A stretch of 64,000 bases of DNA from Nitratireductor sp. (lineage in GTDB: Bacteria; Pseudomonadota; Alphaproteobacteria; Rhizobiales; Rhizobiaceae), in the NCBI GenBank assembly GCA_020637805.1, contig JACKJU010000011.1:53190-117189 (forward strand). Reading direction: 5' to 3'. A model generated the notes under the pieces. It saw only the letters and a list, made by a program, of their open reading frames with translations, was not told the DNA's origin and ran no database searches. Position numbers and translations under genes: made by a program. This document shows positions 44,756 to 51,545 of the stretch, one piece after another. How positions within the stretch are numbered: the stretch's first letter is position 1; every line of letters starts with the position of its first letter.

Positions 44756-45460
44756 ATGGGAATCCTGTCAAAACTTGCCCTTGCCGCCTGTGTGGCGGTG
44801 GGCGGGGCGGTAACCAGCCAGTTGCCGGAATTTGCCCAGCAGTACCGCCAGCGCCTGGGCGGTGCGGTGGAGGAACTTGGTACCGTCATTGCCGACTTCG
44901 ACCGCGATGCGACAGCGAATGGTCTCACGCGCCTGCAGGCGGTTGATGCGTTGCGCAATTCCGCCGAGAGCCTTCCGCGCGCACGCGGTGAGAGCATGAA
45001 CTCCGCAGTCAGCCGTTTCGAACATCTGGTCTCACAGCGCGAGGCTTTCGAGCGTGCCAGTCCGCTGGTGCGGCCGGTCACGGTGCTTCTGGAACCGGAT
45101 CCCAAAGTGGTGGCAGGTGCATGGGAAATCTTTGAACCTGCTGTTCCGCTGACGCGGGCGGGAGGCATTTATGCAGGTGCTGGCGGACTTGCAGCAGGTT
45201 TGCTTGGCTGGCTGGGATTGGCCGGGATCAGGAGAGTTCGCCGCCAGCGGCCAGACCGGCAGCTTTCGCGCGCCGAAAAGGCAACGGGAAAGTCAAATCC
45301 CGTAGAGGAAGCGCTGCTGGGAAATCTTCCGGGTCAGAATACCGAAGCTGAAAACGAGAGTCCGAACAACGGCATAGACGACGCCATTTACACGGATTCG
45401 AGGTTCAATCCGCTCGGGCCTTCCAAGCCTCCCAGGCCGCCCGAGGGTTCCGGCAGTTGA
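44756..45460 (+). CDS. DUF2937 membrane protein
   Basis: 234 residues. MGILSKLALAACVAVGGAVTSQLPEFAQQYRQRLGGAVEELGTVIADFDRDA is the DUF2937 signature: an N-terminal TM helix then a helical domain in the periplasm. A second TM (GGIYAGAGGLAAGLLGWLGLAGI) is near residue 140 and the rest is a polar, Pro-ending cytoplasmic tail. It lies 33 bases after the metallopeptidase gene and may form a unit with it. Function unknown. Confidence 0.85.
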   Translation: MGILSKLALAACVAVGGAVTSQLPEFAQQYRQRLGGAVEELGTVIADFDRDATANGLTRLQAVDALRNSAESLPRARGESMNSAVSRFEHLVSQREAFERASPLVRPVTVLLEPDPKVVAGAWEIFEPAVPLTRAGGIYAGAGGLAAGLLGWLGLAGIRRVRRQRPDRQLSRAEKATGKSNPVEEALLGNLPGQNTEAENESPNNGIDDAIYTDSRFNPLGPSKPPRPPEGSGS

Positions 45461-45877
45461 ATGGCGCAGGCTGCGGAGACGATCCGTGCCGCATCTCTTG
45501 TGGCAAATGATCCCGCGTTACTTGTAGAGCGAGTTTTTCGATTTCCACGGGGACCAGGCTTCCTCGCCAGTGAGATGGCGCCTTGCCTGGGACACGGCAT
45601 CCGGATGCGGCCAGCCGGCATGCTTGCCGGGTGTTGCCAACAGGAAGGCCTTGTCCGGCGTGGCACGATGAATGGCAGGGTGCGCTGAACTCGTTTGACT
45701 GGCTATCGTTTGCATCTTCTTGACGCTCCGCGGACGCAGTTTGAGGGTTCCCGGGAGTGCGTCCGGTTTCTTTCCCAACTGCATCATGCCATCTTTCGGT
45801 TGAGTCCCCGTGAACCGGTTGGCTAAAACTTTAGCCATCTGAAGAATTTTCCACCGGTGCGGGCAGGGGAGAAATTG
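45461..45877. other. Intergenic region with one small possible ORF and a 7-bp inverted repeat
   Basis: 417 bases. It holds a possible 65-codon gene on the minus strand (next entry) and the perfect inverted repeat GGCTAAA-AC-TTTAGCC (45821-45836), centred 50 bases before the acyltransferase start, which may be a protein-binding site. Confidence 0.5.
45518..45715 (-). CDS. Possible small protein of 65 residues
   Basis: The frame from ATG ending at 45715 reads MQTIASQTSSAHPAIHRATP and continues with LLATPGKHAGWPHPD, RRHLTGEEAW and SPWKSKNSLYK. Its polar, Pro- and Trp-containing composition with a Ser/Lys end looks like a real short protein rather than a shadow, but GGAG is ten bases upstream and I cannot place it in a family. 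It is convergent with the DUF2937 gene. Confidence 0.35.
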   Translation of the reverse strand: MQTIASQTSSAHPAIHRATPDKAFLLATPGKHAGWPHPDAVSQARRHLTGEEAWSPWKSKNSLYK

Positions 45878-46651
45878 ATGAATGATGCAGGCCAGGCGGT
45901 CCGTGATCATGAAGTTGCGCCGCAGATAGGGTCGGGCGTGGTCTATCCGCGTCGCCGGGCAATGCGCTGGTTCCTGCGCAAGCTTGCCGCCCTTGCGCTG
46001 CATCTTCTGGGCGACGTGAAGGTTACCGGCCGTGAGAACCTTCCCAAAGAGGGCCCGGTGATCCTCGTGGCCAATCATTTCCATTTTGCCGACCCCGTTG
46101 CGCTTCTCCATCTTTCAAGACGGCAGGTCGAGTTTGTCGGCGGGTTCAGGTTCCCGAATGCGCCGGCCATCGTGAAGTTCATTCCGTCGCTGTGGGGTTA
46201 TCTCCCGGCATTTCGCGGCGGATACTCCCGCTCGACGCTCAAGGGCGCCGCAAGCGTGCTTGAGCAGGGCGGCGTGCTCGGCATCTTTCCCGAGGCCGGA
46301 GCATGGGCAGATGTGCTGCGCCCGCCAAGGCCCGGTGCTGCGTTCCTGGCCGTGGAGAGCGGGGCTTGGGTTGTTCCGGTCGGCATTGACGGGTTTACCC
46401 TGCTTTTCAACAAGTGGCGGCCCAGGCTGGAGATCCGCATCGGCGCGCCGATCGGTCCATTCAGCGCGGATGGGGCGGGGAGCGAGCGGCGCGCGGAACT
46501 CGACGGGATTGGACAGGAAATCATGCTTGCGATAGCGCAACTGCTGCCGCCTGAACGGCGTGGCATCTATTCGGAAGATGCTGGATTGAGAGAGGCGGCT
46601 GAGGCCGTCGCTGCCTATCCCTTCAGCGAACGCGGGATGCGTGGAATGTAG
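45878..46651 (+). CDS. Lysophospholipid acyltransferase family protein (PlsC-like)
   Basis: 257 residues from ATG 45878, preceded by GGGGAGAAATTG. The catalytic NHFHFADP (NHxxxxD) is at about residues 64-71, the second motif is FPEAGAWADVLRP (FPEG variant), and VVPVGIDG follows, as in 1-acylglycerol-3-phosphate acyltransferases. The motif has NHFHFAD where most PlsC have NHxSxxD, acceptable within NHx4D. It may make phosphatidic acid or acylate another lipid. An inverted repeat of 7-bp arms lies 42 bases upstream. Confidence 0.85.
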   Translation: MNDAGQAVRDHEVAPQIGSGVVYPRRRAMRWFLRKLAALALHLLGDVKVTGRENLPKEGPVILVANHFHFADPVALLHLSRRQVEFVGGFRFPNAPAIVKFIPSLWGYLPAFRGGYSRSTLKGAASVLEQGGVLGIFPEAGAWADVLRPPRPGAAFLAVESGAWVVPVGIDGFTLLFNKWRPRLEIRIGAPIGPFSADGAGSERRAELDGIGQEIMLAIAQLLPPERRGIYSEDAGLREAAEAVAAYPFSERGMRGM

Positions 46652-46752
46652 CCCGGCCAGATTTGCATCCGCGCCGTAGCTCACCTAAGAATGGCGGGGT
46701 GCGTGCGCGGCGCGTACCGGAAATGCAATTCTGGCCCTGGCCGGGGGGAACA

Positions 46753-48093
46753 ATGAACAGCAGGCAACAGCCTTCGGGTCTGGCTTCCTTCTTTGACACG
46801 CCCAGAGGCAGGCGGCTCGCGTGGTATCTCTACGATTTTGGCAACTCCGCCTATGCAGCCGTGGTGCTGTTGGCAATCTATTCGGCATGGTTCAAGGAGG
46901 GCATTGTCGGCGGAGCCGAGGGTTCGAAGCTGTGGGGATTTGCCATCGCAATCGCGATGGTGGTGGTTGCCCTGATCTCGCCCATACTCGGCACGATCGC
47001 CGACCGGCTGGCGATCAAGAAGCGCATGCTGACAATCTTCACGCTGATGGCCTGCGGTTTCACCGGGTCGCTCTATTTCGTCACGAAGGGCGATGTGGTG
47101 GCCGGGATGGTGCTGTTCATCTTCGCCGAGATCGGCTACCGGGCAGCGCAGGTGTTTTACGATGCGATGCTGAACGAAATCGCCGACCCGCATGAACTGG
47201 GGCGCGTGTCGGGCAGGGGCTGGGCAATCGGCTCCATGGGCGGCAATGTCTGCCTGATGATGGTTCTGCCGCTTGTGGTGATTTTCGGCGGCGAGCAAAT
47301 CATCCGCCTGACCATGGTGATCACCGCGCTGTTCTTCCTCGTCTTCTCGCTGCCGCTCCTCCTGTTCGTGGGCGAACGGCAGGCTCCCGAACCGCTTGGC
47401 GCAGGCGAGAACATTCTTTCAGCCGGTTTCAAGCAACTCTGGAAGACGTTGCGCAGTCTTGGCTGGCATTCCGAATACCTGAAATTCATGATCGCCTTCA
47501 TCTTCTACAATGACGGCGTGATGATCGCTCTCAACTTTGCGGCAATCATTGGAGCTGTGCTTTACGGCTTCGAGCGCCAGCAGCTGATCGTCCTTATCAT
47601 CCTGGTCGGCTTCTGCAATGTGGCAGGGGCATGGTTCTTTGGCGAGATCAGCCAGCGTGCCAGCGCCAAGCTCGGTATCTACTGGGCGCTGGTGGCAATG
47701 TTTGCCGCTGTTGTGTGGCTCTCGGTAAACGAGACGGCCTACATGTTCTACGTGATCGCGGGCGCTGCCGGTTTCGCGATTGCAGGTCTGCAGGCTTCGA
47801 GCCGTACCATGGTCGCCAAGCTGGCGCCCGGCGGGCACAATGCGGAATATTTCGGACTGTTCGCCGTGGCGGGCAGGTCGTCCTCGGTAGCTGGACCGGC
47901 GATCTTCGGATGGGTCGCCGCCAGCATGGCAGACTGGTATGCGGCAGGCGGCATGGAGGCAGGCGATGCTGAACAGGCCGGCATGCGCATTGCCATCTAT
48001 GTGATCCTGGCCTTCCTGACGGCGGGAACCTTCATCCTGTTCTTCGTCGAGGAAGATGCCGGTTCCGGCTTTGCCGCGCCGGAGCAGGCCTGA
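46753..48093 (+). CDS. MFS transporter, UMF1 (Atg22-like) family
   Basis: 446 residues from ATG 46753, with GGGGGGAA just upstream. Twelve hydrophobic segments are visible. WYLYDFGNSAYAAVVLLAIY near the N-terminus is the UMF1 hallmark, followed by SPILGTIADRLAIKKRML (loop 2-3 motif) and GRVSGRGWAIGSMGGNV. Yeast Atg22 exports amino acids from the vacuole; bacterial substrates are unknown. It follows the acyltransferase gene by 101 bases and is convergent with carA. Confidence 0.9.
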   Translation: MNSRQQPSGLASFFDTPRGRRLAWYLYDFGNSAYAAVVLLAIYSAWFKEGIVGGAEGSKLWGFAIAIAMVVVALISPILGTIADRLAIKKRMLTIFTLMACGFTGSLYFVTKGDVVAGMVLFIFAEIGYRAAQVFYDAMLNEIADPHELGRVSGRGWAIGSMGGNVCLMMVLPLVVIFGGEQIIRLTMVITALFFLVFSLPLLLFVGERQAPEPLGAGENILSAGFKQLWKTLRSLGWHSEYLKFMIAFIFYNDGVMIALNFAAIIGAVLYGFERQQLIVLIILVGFCNVAGAWFFGEISQRASAKLGIYWALVAMFAAVVWLSVNETAYMFYVIAGAAGFAIAGLQASSRTMVAKLAPGGHNAEYFGLFAVAGRSSSVAGPAIFGWVAASMADWYAAGGMEAGDAEQAGMRIAIYVILAFLTAGTFILFFVEEDAGSGFAAPEQA

Positions 48094-48124
48094 CCATATT
48101 CAGCAACCCGGGCGGACGCGTTTC

Positions 48125-49357
48125 TCAGCGTTCGGCGACGAGTTCCATTCCCTTGCGTTCGCGCATCAGGTTCGCAAAGCGGCGGAACAGGTAGTGGCTG
48201 TCCTGCGGGCCGGGCGAGGCTTCAGGGTGATGCTGCACGGAGAATACGGGTTTTCCGGCTAGGCCAATGCCGCAGTTCGTTCCGTCAAACAGGGAGATAT
48301 GGGTCTGCTCGACACCTTCCGGCAGGCTTTCTCCGTCCACGGCAAAGCCATGGTTCATCGAGACGATTTCCACCTTGTTGGTGGTGAAATCCTTGACCGG
48401 GTGATTTGCGCCGTGGTGGCCCTGATGCATCTTCACGGTCTTCGCGCCAAGTGCGAGCGCCAACATCTGGTGGCCAAGGCATATGCCAAAAACCGGGATG
48501 TCCTTTTCCAGGATGCCACGGATGGCCGGCACGGCGTATTCGCCGGTGGCAGCCGGGTCGCCGGGGCCGTTGGAGAGAAACACGCCGTCCGGGTCATGGG
48601 CAAGCACCTCATCGGCAGTCGCGGTGGCAGGCAGAACCGTGAGTTTGCAGCCAACGCCGGCAAGCAGGCGCAGGATATTGCGCTTGATGCCGAAGTCGAT
48701 CACGACGACGTTGAAATCGCCGCCTTCGGCCGTCTTGTAGCCGTCCTCGATGTCCCAGGGCAGTTCGTCCCATTTGGCCGACTGGCCGATGGTGACTTCC
48801 TTGGCGAGATCGAGACCTTCAAGGCCATGCCATGCGGCAGCGCGCTTCTTGAGTGCCTCGATGTCGAACTTGCCCTCGCTGTTGTGGGCGATGACCGCGT
48901 TGGCGAGACCCTTTTCGCGGATCATGGCAGTGAGAGCGCGGGTATCGATGCCGGAAAGGCCGATGATGCCGCGCGCCTTAAGCCATTCGTCGAAGCGCTT
49001 CGTCGAGCGATAGTTCGAGGGGCTGGTGACATCGGCCTTGATGATCGCGCCGACAACGCCAGAGGCAGCAGCGAGATTGAATGTCTCGATGTCCTCGTCA
49101 TTGGTTCCGATATTGCCGATGTGGGGGAAGGTAAAGGCGACGATCTGGCCGGCATAGGAAGGATCGGTGAGAATTTCCTCGTAGCCCGTAATGGCAGTGT
49201 TGAAGCATATCTCCGCTTCGGCAATGCCCTCGGCGCCAACGCCCTTGCCCTCGATGACCGTGCCATCGGCGAGAACCACCACAGCGGTCGGGATTTCCGT
49301 GGTCCAGGGGTTCGTGCCGGTATGCGCTCCGGCAGGCATTGTTGCGGTGTCGGTCAC
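48125..49357 (-). CDS. carA: Carbamoyl-phosphate synthase small subunit
   Basis: Glutamine amidotransferase subunit supplying ammonia to CarB. 410 residues from a GTG ending at 49357; the ATG ending at 49339 is also possible, while the frame beyond is leader. The N-terminal domain has AVVVLADGTVIEGKGVGAEG and FNTAITGYEEILTDPSYAGQIV; the class I amidotransferase domain carries VFGICLGHQMLALALG with the catalytic Cys and PVFSVQHHPEASPGP with the catalytic His. The end KGMELVAER is usual. It is divergent from yqeY. Confidence 0.96.
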   Translation of the reverse strand: MTDTATMPAGAHTGTNPWTTEIPTAVVVLADGTVIEGKGVGAEGIAEAEICFNTAITGYEEILTDPSYAGQIVAFTFPHIGNIGTNDEDIETFNLAAASGVVGAIIKADVTSPSNYRSTKRFDEWLKARGIIGLSGIDTRALTAMIREKGLANAVIAHNSEGKFDIEALKKRAAAWHGLEGLDLAKEVTIGQSAKWDELPWDIEDGYKTAEGGDFNVVVIDFGIKRNILRLLAGVGCKLTVLPATATADEVLAHDPDGVFLSNGPGDPAATGEYAVPAIRGILEKDIPVFGICLGHQMLALALGAKTVKMHQGHHGANHPVKDFTTNKVEIVSMNHGFAVDGESLPEGVEQTHISLFDGTNCGIGLAGKPVFSVQHHPEASPGPQDSHYLFRRFANLMRERKGMELVAER

Positions 49358-49624
49358 TGTGTTTCGCTTTCGGGTTTCGTGTGTTCGCCGCAGGGCCTTG
49401 CGCACGCAGATACGCATTCGGATTGCGAACGGGCGGGCGGCGAACTGCAAAATTCTTCGGGTTTCGGCTGAGGCTGCAAACTATTGGAACCCGCCGGTGC
49501 AGTCAACAATGGCATGTGAGGTAAAAGTGGCGGGAAATCAACCCCTTGAGGATCGAGTTGTGCATTAGTGCGTTTGTTCTATATTTTCAGCCAATCTTGG
49601 CCCAACCACGCGGAGAGCTACGAA

Positions 49625-50080
49625 ATGCTGAGAAACCGTATCGCCGAATCGCTGACGGGTGCGATCAAGGCACAGGACCGGCGGCGCATGTCGACGCTGA
49701 GGCTCATGCAGGCTGCGATCAACGACCGTGACATTGCGCTTCGCGGCAAGGGCAAGGAACGCGCGATCGACGAGGAGATCATCGATCTTCTCGGTACGAT
49801 GGTGAAACAGCGCGAGGAGAGTTCCAGGCTCTATGCGGAAGGCGGGCGTTCGGAACTGGAAGCCCAGGAGCTCGAGGAAATAGAGATCATCCGCGAATTC
49901 ATGCCGAAGCAGCTTTCTGAAGCGGAAATGTCAACTGCGGTGGACGAGGTGATTGCCGAGACGGGCGCCACCAGCCTGCGCGACATGGGAAAGGTAATGG
50001 GCCTGATCAAGGAACGCTATCGCGGGCAGATCGACATGGGCCGGGCGGGGGCAACGATCAAGAAGAAGCTCGGCGGTTAG
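49625..50080 (+). CDS. GatB/YqeY domain-containing protein
   Basis: 151 residues starting MLRNRIAESLTGAIKAQDRRRMSTLRLMQAAINDRDI, with GGAG nine bases upstream. The single YqeY domain resembles the tail domain of GatB (Asp/Glu-tRNA amidotransferase), including LEEIEIIREFMPKQLSEAEM and the C-terminal GQIDMGRAGATIKKKLGG. It may bind tRNA, but the role of the stand-alone form is not settled. It commonly lies between carA and dnaG in Rhizobiales, as here. It is convergent with the LuxR unit and its predicted small RNA. Confidence 0.95.
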   Translation: MLRNRIAESLTGAIKAQDRRRMSTLRLMQAAINDRDIALRGKGKERAIDEEIIDLLGTMVKQREESSRLYAEGGRSELEAQELEEIEIIREFMPKQLSEAEMSTAVDEVIAETGATSLRDMGKVMGLIKERYRGQIDMGRAGATIKKKLGG

Positions 50081-50112
50081 CAGGATCGCGATCAAGCGAA
50101 AGTCTGGCGACC

Positions 50113-50155
50113 AAAAAAATATTGCCCGGTTCCAACCCACCAGGAACCGGGCAAT
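50113..50155 (-). terminator. Very strong terminator
   Basis: 13-bp perfect stem, loop of nine bases, then A and seven T on the minus strand. It lies 248 bases past the luxR stop codon, so it more naturally ends the predicted small RNA. For yqeY on the other strand there is no T-run. Confidence 0.9.
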
Positions 50156-50207
50156 GAGGGAGGAGCACGCTGTCTGAAACCCACTACAGGCAGGGAGCCC
50201 ATAATCC
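50113..50207 (-). ncRNA. Predicted LuxR-controlled small RNA
   Basis: On the minus strand a C5-N8-G5 inverted repeat (50261-50242) ends on a TTGACG (50242-50237), 17 bases before AGAATG, placing a start near 50206. The transcript would be about 94 bases: a short 5' part with AUGGGCUCCCUGCC, an unpaired GCUCCUCCCUC complementary to Shine-Dalgarno sequences, and a terminator with a perfect 13-bp stem (50155-50143 and 50133-50121) followed by ATTTTTTT. No convincing ORF is present. Convergent with yqeY. Inference: a trans-acting regulatory RNA. Confidence 0.55.
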
Positions 50208-50241
50208 CTTGTACATTCTTGCCCAAACGGAAATTACGTCA

Positions 50242-50261
50242 ACCCCCCAAAATGCGGGGGT
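50242..50261. promoter_or_regulatory. lux-box-like inverted repeat at the small RNA promoter
   Basis: ACCCCC, eight bases, GGGGGT. Its minus-strand right end overlaps the -35 TTGACG by one base, the class II position used by LuxR-type activators. A second element with the same C5-N8-G5 form is at 51240-51257. Confidence 0.5.
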
Positions 50262-50385
50262 GCGGCTCGACATTGCCGTGCAGCCAAGATGTGAACTCGC
50301 GCAGTGATAGCAGTTGCCTGGCCAGAAAGGGAATTGTGTCGCGTTCGGGAAAGCCCGACCTTGATGCGGGGAAGTCTCAATGGAT

Positions 50386-50400
50386 GTGCTCTTCGAGCAC
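50386..50400 (-). terminator. Hairpin directly after the luxR-type gene
   Basis: GTGCTC-TTC-GAGCAC, a perfect 6-bp stem two bases past the stop codon, without a T-run. It may stabilise or end the luxR mRNA. Confidence 0.35.
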
Positions 50401-50402
50401 GA

Positions 50403-51110
50403 TCAGTAATTGATCAGCCTGCGCTTTGTCGCCTCGTGGACTGCCTGGGAGATGTTGGAGCAGCCAAGCTTGTGGCGAGCCGCCTTTAGGTAGTCGCGCA
50501 CGGTATGCTCGGAAATGCCGAGGATGATCGCGACCGTCGCGCTGTCCTTTCCCTGCGCCGTCCAGTTCAGGCATTCCAGTTCCCGCGGTGCGAGAACAGG
50601 GCCGCTGTCGTCGCCGTATACCTCTTCGAGTGCCTTGCGGTGGAGAATGCCGGCAATCTGTTCGAGCAGTTCCGCTTCCCCTGTGATCTTCGCCCGCCAA
50701 TCGGCCTCGTCCATCGTGCTGGTGACCGTGAAGTTTGCCCGGCGCTGGTGGCGGTCGGACAGCGGTATGGTGTAACCGGAGGGGCCTATCCCGTACTTGG
50801 CGGCGTCCTCGAAGAAACTCTTCTGCGCCTTGGTGTTATCTTCATCCAGATCGCTCCAGAAGAAGGGCTTGCTGCGCGAGAATCCGTTGGCAAGAACCGG
50901 ATCGATGTTGATGAACTGGTTTTGCATGTAGTGGATCATCCAGTCCATGGAATAGGTGGACTGGATATAGGGAAGGTCAGAGGGCGTATTGGTACGGAAT
51001 GCCATGTGATAGGTCACGTGGTCGTAGCCGCAGGTATCGCGCAACAGAAGAACCGCATTGTAGACCTTCGGCGAGTCGATCACGCGAAGAACGAGTTCTG
51101 CCGAATTCAC
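50403..51110 (-). CDS. LuxR-family quorum-sensing receptor/regulator
   Basis: 235 residues from a GTG ending at 51110; the frame is open to 51209, but 235 is the usual length. The N-terminal autoinducer-binding domain keeps the ligand-pocket residues of acyl-homoserine-lactone receptors: Trp and Tyr in MDWMIHYMQNQFINIDPVL with the Asp-Pro, and Trp in RSKPFFWSDL, then Gly in YGIGPSGYTIPL. The C-terminal GerE-type helix-turn-helix is LAPRELECLNWTAQGKDSATVAIILGISEHTVRDYLKAARHKLG. No luxI-type synthase lies in the window. Lux-box-like repeats stand upstream of the gene and before a predicted small RNA downstream. A possible role is therefore autoregulation and RNA-mediated output. Confidence 0.9.
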   Translation of the reverse strand: MNSAELVLRVIDSPKVYNAVLLLRDTCGYDHVTYHMAFRTNTPSDLPYIQSTYSMDWMIHYMQNQFINIDPVLANGFSRSKPFFWSDLDEDNTKAQKSFFEDAAKYGIGPSGYTIPLSDRHQRRANFTVTSTMDEADWRAKITGEAELLEQIAGILHRKALEEVYGDDSGPVLAPRELECLNWTAQGKDSATVAIILGISEHTVRDYLKAARHKLGCSNISQAVHEATKRRLINY

Positions 51111-51545
51111 CTTGTTCTGACCTGAAGAAGACAACCGATCCCCCAATCGTAACACGCCGTCGCCGCTATCCCTGTCGCCTGCCTGAAAGCACCAGGTTGC
51201 CGGCGGCATGCATGCCGGCAGGTTTCATCTATCGCGAATCCCCCCAAATTTGGTGGGTAAGAAACCATGGCCTAGGACTATCAAGCTTGGCCTGCGATTG
51301 CCATTGAAAAACCGGGTCTGGAAAAACCGGCCTTGGAAAAAACCATCTTGCCTGTTTCATTGGCGCTGCAACGCGGCACTTTTCCGGCAGCCGGGAAATG
51401 GGTGACTGGCGCATGCGGTCTGCCGGTCCCATATTTGCTGTGACGAACCGGCTCTTCACAGGCCAGTATTGAACTGGACTCGCCCGAATGCGAATGTAAG
51501 AAGTCAGGCCAAGGGCGCGGCTGACCGGCGCCAGGGTGGAGGAAC
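51111..51545. other. Divergent promoter region of the luxR-type gene and dnaG
   Basis: 435 bases. It contains the 14-bp palindrome CGGCATGCATGCCG (51204-51217), the lux-box-like repeat (51240-51257), and two near repeats of AAAAACCGG (about 51306-51333). No coding remnant is seen. The dnaG ribosome site GGTGGAGGAAC is at the right end. Confidence 0.5.
51240..51257. promoter_or_regulatory. lux-box-like inverted repeat upstream of the luxR-type gene
   Basis: CCCCCCAAATTTGGTGGG: nine-base half sites with one mismatch, centre CCAAATTTGG perfect. It has the same C5-N8-G5 layout as the element at 50242-50261 and lies 130-147 bases before the receptor start. Confidence 0.45.

Noticed and set aside
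45461..45688. 75-codon frame on the plus strand after the DUF2937 gene
   Set aside because: Begins directly after the previous stop with no ribosome site, and overlaps a more protein-like frame on the other strand.
51306..51333. Near-tandem AAAAACCGG repeats
   Set aside because: Only two imperfect copies without regular spacing; no sign of a CRISPR or iteron array.
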